64,000 bases of DNA from Ophiura sarsii (taxonomy: Eukaryota > Echinodermata > Ophiuroidea > Amphilepidida > Ophiuridae): assembly GCA_035610835.1 (NCBI GenBank), contig CM069446.1, positions 2,557,001 through 2,621,000 of the forward strand. The letters are read 5' to 3'. The notes under the pieces were generated by a model, which saw only the letters and a list, made by a program, of their open reading frames with translations, was not told the DNA's origin and did not search any database. Position numbers and translations under genes: made by a program. Positions 11,601-23,958 of this stretch are shown here, piece by piece; the first letter of the stretch is position 1; each line of letters begins with the position of its first letter.

Positions 11601-13300
11601 TAGGTAGTCAAAATAAAAGACTTCTTATTTATCAACATATATGATGTATTCCTTTGAGGGCTTATAAGCAGTTGTTAAGTCTTCCCACGGCAAGGTGAAT
11701 ATGCATATCATGCATATAGGCCTATTGGCTAGTCATTCATTAGCTCACTGCCTAAATGAAGCTCTAAGCAGTCAAAAGCTCTATTTAAGTAGTCGACCAG
11801 TTGACTGCCTAAATTTGTGAAGCTCTATTCAAGCAGTATTCCTTCTCACAGCAAACTTAACATGCTTATGTGCTAGGTCTCCATGTATCGACTGCATGAG
11901 CTATGAAGGAGTAGTCGACTGCCAATTTAGAAGGATTGATTGAGTTGTCAAATAATATGAAGCCTGATTACATCCGGTGTGTCCTTGAAAACGAGACAGA
12001 TGTTTGCATCCCTCCCCTCTATTTCAGGTGGGGTCTCCACCCCCTTCAGTCTACCCACTTTTGGGGTATATTTTATTCATGGATGCAGTAATAAGCTACT
12101 ACAATCAATGGCATACACCCTGAAATCACTGCCCAACAAAATAGTCACATAGGCTCATGCATTCACATGTATCACACCTGTACCGACATGCTCATTAGGA
12201 CCTATGCAATACTGCTAGAGTGGACAACCAAAACAAATCGGGTGCACAAAGTCGGGTGCACTACACAGAACTCTAATCCAAATGGATCATGTACTTGTAT
12301 AAAGACATACAAGCATTGGAGTATTATTCTTTTTCCATCGCAGATGGTATGATTCTGTTATGTGACCCCGGTCAAGGACACTTCCATGCAGCAATTTTAT
12401 CACAGCTTTAGAGTGCTGTGTTCAAGCCAATTTTGTAACAGTTGAGGTAACAACAAATAAAATACACACATGATTAAAAGTACTAAGTAATATACAAACT
12501 ATTAACACATCAGTAGAAAAATTTGAATTTAAAAAAGGCAATAAGTAAAATACAATAATATAAATGATAAACGTACATCACATACACGCATCCCACACCT
12601 CACCCTAACACAAACCCAAACCCTCATATTGCTCCACACCCTTCACACACACCCACACCACCCGCACACCACTAGCCAGCTAGGGCATACCCCGCAAGCA
12701 TTATACAATCAGCCATAGCCTATGACTAAAACATAATGTAAAAAGCAAGGATGGCATTACAAATACATTGCTAAAACATAATATAGGCAGAATTGCACAA
12801 CAGATTCAATTCCCACCATTGTGAAATTAAATCTCCCTAAGCCACTGCTAATTCACCTAATGTCATGTCATATAGATATGAAACATGGTGTTACTCAAGT
12901 GTGCCATCACTTCTTTTACTTTTTGAAGCTATACTATTTTATTAAATTAGTCAAATTTATATACAGATAGACATGAACATGATTGTATGGTCTGTTCCTC
13001 TTCATTATCTTGTCAGCTGAAGATTATGGACTTAATTATACACGGATTTATAAGGTGATGTTAAAAAGCATACGGAGAATGTCAGCTTGTCCCACAACAT
13101 GTTACCTTATTTATATTAGATGGTGGAAATGTTTGCCGATTCATGGGCCTTTCGTAGCAGATGAATGTCAGTTGCAGGCATTCATTTCTTTTTAAATCAT
13201 CCCAAATTGTTTATGAATTAGTATAAAGTCCTAGTTCTTATTTCGTATAGGCCTACCACACACTTCAGTTCAGCCAACATCATTTCTTTCTCCCATTTCT
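11601..13300. other. Intron 1 interior, no gene
   Basis: No coding evidence. It contains a C/A-rich low-complexity patch at about 12590-12670 and AT-rich spacer. Confidence 0.55.
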
Positions 13301-14237
13301 AAAGTTCAAAGTGTTTTATTGATATCACCAAACAAACAGGTATAATCAAAACAAAATACATAAAACATCAACTAAAGCTACGTTAAAAACAACAATAACC
13401 TAATACTTAAAATATAATATTTATTAATACTGTTGGAAAATAGACGCGATGTTAACATATAAATTCATCGTGTCTAGATATCCAATGATTGTCGAGCCTC
13501 AAAAGCTTGTTTAACATATTTAATGACGGGTTGAATGCAGTCATAGTCAGAGACACCCATGATTGTCGGGAAATCTCATTACTAGACATTGAATCTAAAT
13601 TGTAAATGTCGGAGAGTTTACATAAGAGATCATCACGTAAGGTTGAGTATAAAGGGCATTTCATTATAAGGTGAAATTCATCCTCAACCAAACTCAAATC
13701 ACATAATTTACAGATTCTGTCCTGAGGTTGGATTTTGGGTGTAACATGTCTACCTTTCTCAATCATTAATGAATGAGCACTAATTCTTAATTTAGTGAAG
13801 ATATTTCTAGTAGATCGGTTGAACATAACAACATAATTCTCAAGAGAAAATGATTTTTTGAAAAGACAATAAGTCAATATAGCTTGAAAATTACTAATAG
13901 TCTTAAACCAAAGATGACTGTCAACAAGTTCCAGGTTAGAAGTAATAATTGTATTAAAATTACTTGGTGTAATGCAATTTGGTCTATTCCAGATATCTAA
14001 TCTTTTAATAAGATCAAATAACCCTTTTATACCTGATGACCAAGAGAAAATACCTGTATCACATAGTTTACGATTATCAAGTAATGCATCTATAACAAGT
14101 GAACGACAACCCTTCATACATTTATCATTTAAAGACCACCAATACTTAACCGCCAAACCAAGCATAGTGATGAGAATGGGAAATCTCCCTAATTCACCTC
14201 TAACAGCATTATTGGTTGCTTTTTTATGAACACCCAT
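13301..14237 (-). pseudogene. LINE C-terminal fragment, antisense in intron 1
   Basis: An open minus-strand frame (13452-14237, 261 codons) matches the region after the reverse transcriptase in marine-invertebrate non-LTR elements. Near the end it has a Cys-His cluster, CKLCDLSLVEDEFHLIMKC, preceded by LRISAHSLMIEKGRH. No polymerase motifs are present, so the copy is 5'-truncated. The intact frame suggests a relatively recent insertion. It is a different family from the relic at 10113-11600. Confidence 0.8.
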
Positions 14238-14530
14238 TTCTATACATTGTACTGCTCATCTGCTACAGGAACACCATCCAAACCCCTTCTACACTATACT
14301 GTTATTATTAATTTGCTCGCCCTTTTCCTTTTTAAACATGTTTAAAGGAATAAATATTATTTTTGAAATTGTGTTCAAAGAATTATGTCTCTAGAAATGT
14401 TACTTAAATAAGATTACCTGTATATCCTATTTCGAACAGTGTGTAACGCAACAATAAAGGCGAGACACTAATTTAATTTTCCCAGTGAATTGTATTTCTG
14501 TTATACTTTCCACTTCAATAATCCTTTTAG

Positions 14531-14701
14531 AATCTGCAAGGGACAAGTTAGATGAGGTGTACTCTATCCTCAAGAATAAACTGGAAGCCGATCCAGAGCA
14601 GTTTGAAGATGCGGTCATCGCCTTTCATCAAGGATTCGTATCAAAGTCGTCTGACCTACAACTGGCGTTAGCTCTAAGAGATTTTGGGACGACTTCTTCA
14701 G
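14531..14701 (+). CDS. CARD-NHL protein, exon 2 (helical linker)
   Basis: Internal 171-nt exon (57 codons, phase 1 at both ends). The acceptor is CTTTTAG before 14531 and the donor is CAG|GTGATT at 14702. The split codons rebuild to Glu (G|AA) upstream and Ala (G|CA) downstream, so the frame joins the CARD exon to the propeller exon exactly. The peptide (ARDKLDEVYSILKNKLEADP, then QFEDAVIAFHQGF) is predicted helical and charged. It could complete a death-fold bundle or act as a short coiled linker. No named domain was recognised. Intron 2 (14702-22285) follows. Confidence 0.75.
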
Positions 14702-15009
14702 GTGATTGCTACTAAAATAAATCTTAATTTTGAATGACCAATGCAGAGGTTAATATTTGGAATGCAGGGAACCAACAAATGGCAAACTTGATGACAATAG
14801 CACCGCACCTTTACTGACCGCACAAATGCACGAGCGAAAATGACTTGTTTTACACTAAATTCGTCGGCGGTTTTACATAGCGGCGTATAGTGTCACGTCA
14901 CAATGTAAAATATTTATTAGCTTTTGTGTACACCAAATCAAAAAACAACAACGATATTTCAAAATTATAGGTTATATATACATGTACATCACACAATTTA
15001 CCACAGTTA
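14702..15009. other. Start of intron 2, no feature
   Basis: Intronic spacer between the exon 2 donor and the 27-bp minisatellite. Confidence 0.55.
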
Positions 15010-15555
15010 ACCGTACGTCACTCTGTGATACCACCGACCATACGTCACTATGTAATACCACCGACCACATGTCACTATGTAATACCACCGACCACATGTC
15101 ACTATGTAATACCACCGACCACATGTCACTATGTAATACCACCGACCACATGTCACTATGTAATACCACCGACCACATGTCACTATGTAATACCACCGAC
15201 CACATGTCACTATGTAATACCACCGACCACATGTCACTATGTAATACCACCGACCACATGTCACTATGTAATACCACCGACCACATGTCCCTATGTAATA
15301 CCACCGACCACATGTCCCTATGTCATACCACCGACCACATGTCACTATGTAATACCACCGACCACATGTCACTATGTAATACCACCGACCACATGTCACT
15401 ATGTAATACCACCGACCACATGTCACTATGTAATACCACCGACCACATGTCACTATGTAATACCACCGACCACATGTCACTATGTAATACCACCGACCAC
15501 ATGTCACTATGTAATACCACCGATCATACATCACTATTTAATACCACCAATCTAT
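15010..15555. repeat. 27-bp minisatellite in intron 2
   Basis: About 20 units of ACATGTCACTATGTAATACC plus CACCGACC, very uniform in the centre and diverged at both edges (CATACGTCAC on the left, CATACATCACTATTTA on the right). Because the unit is 27 bp, several frames on both strands stay open over the array. These are not genes. Confidence 0.95.
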
Positions 15556-15960
15556 ACGCCAGTATGTAAAACCACGCACGAATTGACCATAATTTAGCTT
15601 TAAACGAATTTTTAAAAATAGTTTTCTGTACAAATGCCCTATTTGCTATTTTTGCCATAAGTCGAGGAAAAGCCAAACTAGTCTATTTGCCGACAGACCG
15701 CGATTTGCCGACAATCCACCGAATCCCCTGTCCCCTTTGGTCAAGCCATTGACTATGGTTTTAACTTACAACTTTAAGTATCACTTTAGTTATATTTAAG
15801 TAAATTACAAATCTAGGATACAAAAGATCCGTATTCTATTACTAAATGATGTACCATCTTATCATACTTATGAAGCTTTAAAATGACACTTGGGAAGATT
15901 CTGGAATTGTGAGTGTTTTTCGGTGTGAATTTAGCAACGTGTATTATTTTCGAATTCAGG
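15556..15960. other. Intron 2 spacer
   Basis: Intronic, with no recognisable feature. Confidence 0.5.
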
Positions 15961-16156
15961 TCGTTTCATCCCACCGCGTTTCGTCCCAGCACGGTTTCGA
16001 CCCTATACCATTTCATCCCATAGTCGTTTCGACCCAATACCACTTCATCCCATAGTCGTTTCATCCCCGTGTAATATTCATACCAGTACAAACCATTGAT
16101 TGTCCATTGATTCGCTCGATATATAGCACACAGCGCCCAGCGGGTAACGTAACGCG

Positions 16157-16530
16157 GGGATCGATTACAGAGCAATACACCCTGAACTATATGCACGCCT
16201 CCCCGTATCTACTACTTTACTAAAATATGGGGCCGCGCCGGTGAATCGCTCACGGAACGGCTCAGCGAGCATAGCGGCATTAATCGATTACAGGGCAATT
16301 ACACCGTGAACTTATGCACGCCGCCGCCTCTCCGTATCTACTTCTTTACTACGATCACGGGGCCCAGGGAATCGCTCACGGACGGCTAAGCAAGCGTAGC
16401 GGGGATCGATTACAGGGCAATACACCGTGAACTTACGCACGCCGTCTTTACTACTTTACGTGGAATCGCTCACGTAACGGCTCAGCGGACATAGCGGGGA
16501 TCGACTACAGCGCAATACACCCTGAACGGG
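16157..16530. repeat. Tandem ~95-125-bp GC-rich units inside the 5.1-kb element
   Basis: Four copies start near 16157, 16280, 16401 and 16497. Each carries TCGATTACAGGGCAATACAC, CACGCC and GAATCGCTCACGGA-type words with small indels. Confidence 0.8.
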
Positions 16531-17639
16531 AAGTGTCAACCCTTTTATTTTGATGATCAACTTTTGCTTCTAAGTTCGAGAATATTAGATATAAGTACAT
16601 ACAAGTATACATTTATAGAAAGGAAATTTGATAAGGAATCCAATGGTGATATCAATGTGATACCAAATAAACTGCATTTTGAGAAATGAACCAAAAAGCT
16701 ATTTTTTAACCCACATTTTTTAGACAACATAAATAAAAAACAAAATTTGGCCACGGTACTTTTTTCTAATACAGATTTCTGTAAACAAGAAAATGTTGTC
16801 AAGGATCGCATTTTTTCTTTTTACACAAGGCTTAGTTTTGGAAATATTGCTTAAACACCGGAACAGCTAGAAATGGATGCATATCTCGAGTTTAAAATCC
16901 ATAATTGAAAAAATGAGAAATGGTAGTAAAAGTCCGTAAAAGCATACCTGATAGTTTGATATATTTTTAGTTATGTTGTCTGAAAATTCGTAAAACTTCC
17001 TTCAAATTTGAACTTCTAGAAAACATCGATTTAGTAAAAATATTGACATTTTCTACCATTTAAATATGTTCACGGAATACACGGGCGTGTGACCTAAAGG
17101 CGAGTAGGCCCTATACTATTATGAACAATCACATAGACTATCAGATTCAATGTGAAGAAATTGGAAGAAAACTTAAAATGATCGTAAGATTGGCCTTTGT
17201 TTACATTTTTAGACATTGTTTTGCGCTCTTTTGTTTTTCGGTCTACGTTGCGGATATTCTACGGCGCGGATATCAAACAACAACAAAAATGGAACCCGGG
17301 CAATTTTCTTAAGATTACAAAAGTCGTAAAAGGACAGATTTTCAGAAAATATATTTTTGGTTACCTTGTCCGAATTGAAGACTGGCCCAAATTCTCCCCT
17401 AATTCAATTCGCCCCCAATCCGGCAGCAGCAGCACCCTACGTAAATTGCCTCTCCCGATCCCGCCTAACTAACTCCCCGACGCCCAGCTATCCCCGGGAT
17501 TAGCTGGCCTTGATCCCCGGGTACATCCCCCGGCATGATACTGTAACACTGAATATGTGGCTAAAAATGTTCCCGGCATGAATATTTGGGGAATTTGCAA
17601 ACTTACTTATAACACCTTTTAGTTTCAACATCAATTTCA

Positions 17640-18790
17640 CTCATTTGAATGAGCGATGTTTAACCTGAATTAGCATACCACACATACCGTTAAATAAACG
17701 ATATCTTAATCTTACTATCAAACCAAATTTGACTTTACAGGCCTACAACATTAGATAAAATAAAATGTATCAAAATGAATCAACAACAAAAAAAGAATAA
17801 AGAACAAACAGAAGCAATAAGGGTTCGCAAGATGGAATATAATTTTCCAAATTCATCTATTAATTAAAAAAATCAACTAAACTAAGAATATAGGCCAATA
17901 TAGGCTACTTTAAAAAAAAATGAAGGCCGTCTTCATCTAAACAAGTTTATTTAAAGTGCGCTCGATTGGGGTGCCTTCGTCCATTGCTTCGTCTCAGTCT
18001 TAAGTTGATAAGTACATTTACACGAGCTAAGTACATTTAAACTGAGATTAAAATACCTAAAAATTAAAATCAGTTGCGTCCTTTTTTAATTGTAACATGT
18101 CATATTATCATGTACGCTACCAGTGGTGTAATTGGAAAGTATAAAAGATTGAAATCTGGGACTAAAATACTAATAAATTCCAGATTTTACGGAATAGGCC
18201 TATGCGGTATTTTAGTCTCAGCTTTTAAATGTATTTATTTCTCATTATTTGTTAAGATCTTGTTTGTTTATTCAGTTAGTATTTATACGTTACTGGATAA
18301 CGAGATGAAGAAACGCCCAACGAAAGCTGGGGTTTCACGGGGAAAGTTACCATACAATTTGGGCGTGGTACGTCGCGTTTGATCTCAATGGGGTTTCACG
18401 GGGAAAGTTACCATACAATTTGGGTGTGGTCGCGTTTGATCTCAATCACTTCATTAAATCCCACCGACTGTTTTTGACGCGCGCAGCTTAAAGTTAATCT
18501 GTTCGGTATTAGTAACCGACAAATTCTATTTTTTATAAAGAGATAATCTTTTGCTATCTGATTCAATACTTATTATTATCACCTTATTGTCTCTAATATT
18601 GAATTGGCGTACCACACATTCCGTAAAATAAACGATATTTCAATCTAATAACTCAAATTATACTTTTTAAAACAATGACTAAAATGAAGCCGTCTTCATA
18701 TAATCAAGTTGATTTAAAATGCATAAGTTGATAGCTAAAGTACATAAACTGAGATTAAAATACCTAAAAATTCAAATCTGTTGGAAAGTA
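17640..18790. repeat. Diverged ~950-bp direct duplication inside the 5.1-kb element
   Basis: Segments near 17675-17990 and 18605-18775 share, in order, TACCACACAT.CCGT, AAATAAACGATAT and GCCGTCTTCAT. Within the second half, a 61-bp unit with GGTTTCACGGGGAAAGTTAC is tandemly repeated at about 18330 and 18390. Confidence 0.65.
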
Positions 18791-19239
18791 TAGATTGTCA
18801 AATCAGTTGGAAAGTATAGATTGAGATGGTTATTTTACAGAATATGCGTGTAGGTATTTGGAAGCAATATTACTACGAGTTTTACGCCGTTACAAAATGT
18901 TGAAACAATATTCAGTGTAGCAAATATTGTAAAATAGTTACCACCAGCAAAGGCATACGTGGAGGTGAAGTTGGCTACATATTAAATATAATTTGGACTA
19001 CGTAATTAAAAAGTAAACCTGGTTTAGAACTTAAAAACCTAACGGTCCCGGGTGTCGGCGTGCAATTAACATGTTATGTCTTATTCTATTTTCTATTTTC
19101 TATAACGACAAACAATGGTCATCGAGCACCAACTAATTACTCTTGCTCACTCAGTGATATCCCCTGTGATATCCTCCTCTCGTGTTCTTTTAATGGGCAC
19201 AATGGGCACATTTCATTGAACTTTCTATATTCTTATGTT

Positions 19240-19975
19240 TAGTGCAATACCAAAGTGTAAAATTTATTTACGGCAGCCTATACGACCGGCCGGCGCCTCC
19301 CCGTCCCCGGGATTCGGGGTAGGGGAAATGTCACGGTATATGATCATCTGGCGAGTGGCAAAACACTACCCGTTCCTATCCTAAAGCCTTGCAAGAATAC
19401 TATCATCCTCATTTTAATTTCTCTAATTTGAATGTGCTACCGGGATGAAGGTGAAGTGTTTCCCGTAAGTCTCGGGCGTCGGCATGTGTGCTAATCCGTA
19501 TCTATATGTGGTTAGTATTGTAATATTGTTACCACCAGCACGTATTGCAAATTCGTTACCACCAGCAAATAGGCATGTGAAGGTGCAGGTGAATGTTGGT
19601 TACGTATATTAAATCATTATTTGGACTACGTATATTCAAAAGTAAACTTTGTTTAGAACTTAAAAAACCCCTAAAGCCTTGCAAGAATAGCCATCTTCAT
19701 TTTAATTTCTCTAATTTGAATGTGCTACCGGGATGAAGGTGAAGTGTTTCCCGTAAGTTTAGTGCAATACCAAAGTGTAAAAGTTATTTACGGCAGCCTA
19801 GGCCCTATACGACCGGCCGGCGCCCTCCCATCCCCGGGATTCGGGTGGGGGGATGTCACGGCATATATTGAACACTCAATCTGGCGAATTGGCAAAACAC
19901 TACCCGTTCCTATCCTAAAAGCCTTGCAAGAATAACTATCCTCATTTTAATTTCTCTAATTTGAACGGTGCTACT
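19240..19975. repeat. ~520-bp direct duplication inside the 5.1-kb element
   Basis: TTTAGTGCAATACCAAAGTG plus ACGACCGGCCGGCGCC occurs at about 19240 and 19757. AAAGCCTTGCAAGAATA with CATTTTAATTTCTCTAAT occurs at about 19381, 19672 and 19917. The order shows at least two rounds of duplication. Confidence 0.75.
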
Positions 19976-20047
19976 GCTATTAATGGCATTTGGCAGCGCA
20001 TGACACCATTAACATTCATAGGCCTTGAATATAATATTCTTGTATAA

Positions 20048-20965
20048 ATGCATCGCGAAGTCGCATCCATTTGGCAGCGCATGACACAATTAACATTCTC
20101 GGCGCGCCGACGGCTGTGCACGGGTCGCTATCCCCAGGCTCACACCGTCATGGACAACCGAACAAACGCCCCGTGCAAGTGCCGCCTTGCTATTCTCCCC
20201 GAGATGAGCCCGAGAAACCACTCCCCCAATAGCTGCGCATTTGAGTTCCTCTCCCCGGAACCAACAAGTCAATATAACTATCCTCATTTTAATTTCTCTA
20301 ATTTGAATGTGCTACTGCTATTAATGGCAACCCGTATAATCTATAAAATGATCCTATTAGGCCTATAGCCGCATTTTAAATTCAAGTGATGGAGGTTTTA
20401 TGAATTTTAGCGAAATTAAATTCTTATTTATAGGGCTCCCTAGCCTCGTTTGTAAGAAGGAATAGCAAAATAATATTCAATTATTTAGTTCCAGAATTAC
20501 CTATACACGAAGGGTTTCATTCATTAGCTTGGTATTTGTATATCATTTTTTGTTACTTGGTGTTTCAGCCCACTGTATGTTTGAAGTTGTTACATTTGAA
20601 ATGTAAATTAATAGGCCTTGAATATAATGTTCTTGTATAAATGCATCGCGAAGTCGCATCCATTTGGCAGCGCATGACACCATTAACATTCCCGGCGCGC
20701 CGACGGCTGTGCACGGGTCGCTATCCCCAGGCTCACACCGTCATGGACAACCGAACAAACGCCCCGTGCAAGTGCCGCCTTGCTATTCTCCCCGAGATGA
20801 GCCCGAGAAACCACTCTCCCAATAGCTGCGCATTTGAGTTCCTCTCCCCGGAACCAACAACAAACGCCCCGTGCAAGTGCCGCCCTGCTATTCTCCCCGA
20901 GATGAGCCCGAGAAAGCACTCCCCCAATTATAGCTGCGCATTTGAGTTCCTCTCCCCGGAACCAA
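20048..20965. repeat. 593-bp-offset duplication with nested ~106-bp duplication
   Basis: A GC-rich block beginning ATGCATCGCGAAGTCGCATC occurs at 20048 and again at 20641, nearly identical. In the second copy the segment ACAAACGCCCCGTGCAAGTG is itself repeated about 110 bp downstream. Both blocks stay open (about 106-121 codons) with Arg/Pro/Ser-rich translation and no recognisable domain. Coding potential cannot be excluded but is unlikely. Confidence 0.7.
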
Positions 20966-21208
20966 CAAATCAATATTTCAATTGGGATAAAACCGTAACG
21001 GGATGAAACCGTATAGGGATCAAACGGCTTCGGGATGAAATAGTACTGAGATGAAACGGTAGCCGAAATTATTGGGATGAAACCGTTTTGGGATGAAACG
21101 ACGTGTTTCCGTGTTTTCCTTATTTTCAGCCTGCAATAAGCCTACGATAGTACCACTTACGAACTGAGCTTACACACATCATACGGATTAAATATATGAG
21201 AGTAAAAA

Positions 21209-21728
21209 GTGAGTAATAGGAGGCCGCCATTGCTGAAGCCACCCATAATGCATGGCTTATGGATTTCTTTTTCGGTTGGCATTTTGGCACAAATTGCAAA
21301 GTGATTGTTTATTAAGCTTACATTACAAATAAAACTTACGAAAATAACAAATAATGCAGATATTTACGGTTATGATTTACCGCCTAGGAGACAAATTTCA
21401 TCACACAGACCACGCGATACGTAATCCATGTTGTCACGATCGCCATGCCTTGCACACAAAATCACCAAACGGGTCTTCAATCGGAAATTAAAATCGTTCT
21501 AACTCATGATTCCGACATCGAAAATGTATATCCGACGCTGAAAAGCTGCATTACATATGAGAGGTAATATCCACAGCTCGTCTCCATACAACAAGAAGAG
21601 CCTTTAAAAATTAATGTGAACATTTCACTAAGTTAGTTAATAATATCCCTATGATGTTGTACAGTTAAGCCTCCACATTCGGGGATCTTTCTCCGCTACA
21701 CTCGCAATGGCGGCCTTCTATTTGTCAC
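21209..21728. repeat. TIR element in intron 2
   Basis: AGGCCGCCATTGC at about 21220 is mirrored by GCAATGGCGGCCT at about 21706, within imperfect 25-bp terminal inverted repeats that begin GTGA and end TCAC. No coding frame. A non-autonomous DNA transposon is likely. Confidence 0.65.
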
Positions 21729-22285
21729 GTGTCCAGTAAATTTATTCTCGACAATTTAATCCGTATGGCTGATATGCAAGTCTATAGTTCGATTTTTGGA
21801 CTTATCATTGTAAAAATACTTGCAGCCATCCACGTCGTTTCGATTCCATTTTCAACCTGTACACGATGTGGCATCTTACCATAAATGAGTAAATTATCTA
21901 ATGAGATTTTGATAACGAATAGCTCCCATTTCACATTTATAAGAATACCTATCTTGCCCAAAAGGATAAAATTCCTACTAAAGTTGGGCAATGTTACCCA
22001 AATTACATTCAGTTTCTAGTTTCACAAAGGGGTAATATCGTGTTAACATTGGTCATTTCTAGAATTCTCTCTGTGAACTTTGGTTCGCCTTAGATCTTTA
22101 AATATATAACGAAACAAAAACAAGTGCAATCTGATTACGATGACGCTGACTCTTAATTTGCAATTAACATTTTCATATAGTGGCATTATCAAGTACAAGC
22201 TGAAAAGACCCCATTATCGACGTGTTAAATCTTTTGTTTTCAATGATATCGTTATGTTAATAATTCCGTGTTTTGATTTCTACAG

Positions 22286-23202
22286 CACAAACACCTGATA
22301 AACCGGATGTTAACAAACCCCCTCGGTCAAATACGAAGTGGATAAAGATAAAGAGTATCACAGACAGCCATTTTAAACATTGTGATGTTGCAATTCATCA
22401 AGATGGAAATATTGCCGTAACTGATTCTACATGGGGAGTGATACCAAGGGTATTCGCTGCCAATGACGATGGGCAACCTACAAGTGCATTTGTGCTCATG
22501 TCAAAAAGATCTGACGTAGACTCTGTTGAAGATGTAAGGAACAGTCAGGGCATCGCAGTTACACAAGAAGGGAAATATGTTATAGCAGATGGATCAGCGA
22601 GGGTTAAAGTCTTCAACAACAAAGGTGTGTATCTACGTGAATTCATCACATGGGCAAATCCAGAGGATGAAATACGTCAAACAGCGCAAGCAACGTGCAT
22701 CACTGTAGCGCGCGACAATGGCAATGTTTTAGTAGGCGATTGGGTCCGACAACTTGTGACAGTTCATGACAGAAGAGAGTTTAATCTCACAAGTGAAGTG
22801 TACATCGATGTACGTCCAGCTAGAATAGCAGCCAATGAGCAGCAATTGTTTGTCAGCTCCTGGCACGATGGCAAAGTTGTAGCTTACAATTACTCCGGTG
22901 ACGCACTGTATACCATTTACCCTCTTCTATCGGGTAACCCTGCCAAGCCAAATGGCATAGTCTGTACATCCTACGGTTCCGTATTTGTGGCTGTTACCAA
23001 GGTTTTTATGACAACGTCTAAAGAAGGCGATGAAGGCTCTGCTATACCCCACAGTGGCCATGTTCATGAGCATAGTGCTAGTGATGGCACATTTACGACA
23101 TGCTTGATAAAGGGTCTATACTTGCCGGGAGGAATGAGTATGGACAATAATATGATTGTCATTGCTGACAGGACTGAGGTCAAGGTATATAGGCGCGCCT
23201 AG
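22286..23202 (+). CDS. CARD-NHL protein, exon 3 (NHL-like propeller)
   Basis: Terminal exon, from the acceptor TTCTACAG before 22286 to TAG at 23200-23202, giving the last 305 residues. Repeated blades carry the NHL/TRIM-propeller signature of a hydrophobic strand, then G or D-G-N, then a strand: CDVAIHQDGNIAVTDS, QGIAVTQEGKYVIADG, CITVARDNGNVLVGDW, PNGIVCTSYGSVFVAV and PGGMSMDNNMIVIADR. Five to six blades can be counted. Such propellers bind protein or RNA. A Pro/Lys-rich linker of about 20 residues separates this exon from exon 2. A poly(A) signal lies 124 bp past the stop. The domain call is strong, the ligand unknown. No RING or B-box is present anywhere in the 474 residues. Confidence 0.85.
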
Positions 23203-23325
23203 CCGCCTACACCTTAAAAACGATTTAGTAACGGTGACCATCCATTGAGCTAAATATCATTCCGCTCATGAACACTGAAATATAGCCTACATGTATCGTG
23301 ATATTTAAGAGAGTTGCTGATATAA

Positions 23326-23331
23326 AATAAA
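23326..23331 (+). terminator. Poly(A) signal of the CARD-NHL gene
   Basis: Canonical AATAAA 124 bp after the stop codon, in sense orientation. Confidence 0.55.
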
Positions 23332-23389
23332 TATGCTAAATACATTAACTAGCCAAGTATCCGGATCTATGATCACAATTTAGCTCTAG

Positions 23390-23411
23390 TTCTTTCTTTC
23401 TTTCTTTCTTC
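23390..23411. repeat. (CTTT)n microsatellite
   Basis: Five CTTT units just downstream of the CARD-NHL gene. Confidence 0.8.
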
Positions 23412-23950
23412 TGGCAACGGACCTATAGACGTTATTCATAATTGGCGCACTTACGTCAAAAGAGGGCCGTGCTATCCAACTGAGCATGCTCAGAGCAATT
23501 AGTACTCCGAAAACGAGGCTAGTTATGTAGCCGAGACGAAAGTGATGTAGTTTTTCAATGTGGTGAACTTTGCACTGATCATAACAATTCTTCATACTTC
23601 TGAGCTGTTCAATATTTGACCTTACATTCGTGAAATAAATTTGAACGTATACATTATATATTCCACTAGTTTGAAATGAAATGTTTGCTGGTGACCGACA
23701 CTATCTAGGAAAATGTAGAAGTTCACAGTTCATTACATTGCAGTAAAAGTACGAGATTGTATGTTTATCTGCGTGACATCGAGTATGTCTCCATCTTTGA
23801 AATGAAATCGCCAATTACGAATAACGTCTAGACCTATAGCTCAGTAACCCTTGTGCCAATTTTAACCAAATTAAGTCAATTGTACCCTCTGGTGACCCAC
23901 TACTGAGGTTAGTAAGCAGAAAGTTTCATCACAGGTCATACAAAGGTCAT
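23412..23950. other. No gene seen
   Basis: Intergenic spacer between the CARD-NHL gene and a hAT-type insertion. Confidence 0.5.
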
Positions 23951-23958
23951 GAAGTAAG

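Larger units (their letters stand above)
15961..21101. mobile_element. 5.1-kb non-autonomous element with GGGATGAAACG inverted ends
   Basis: The left end (15961-16075) is built from CGTTTCATCCCA words and the right end (about 20985-21101) from the reverse complement TGGGATGAAACG words; the outermost 13 bases match exactly in inverted orientation. The interior is a mosaic of nested direct duplications (listed separately), with no transposase or polymerase motif seen. It is best read as a large non-autonomous DNA transposon, or a composite of one, inside intron 2. No target duplication was identified, so superfamily and exact ends are open. Confidence 0.65.

Noticed and set aside
15010..15555. 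CRISPR-like array
   Set aside because: Units are contiguous with no unique spacers, in a eukaryotic intron.
14972..15597. Four overlapping repeat proteins on both strands
   Set aside because: Same artefact, from the 27-bp minisatellite inside a spliced-out intron.
20048..21006. Possible small Arg/Pro-rich protein family (two open blocks)
   Set aside because: The blocks are recent duplicates inside a transposon-like element, show no domain, and lack splice or promoter context.
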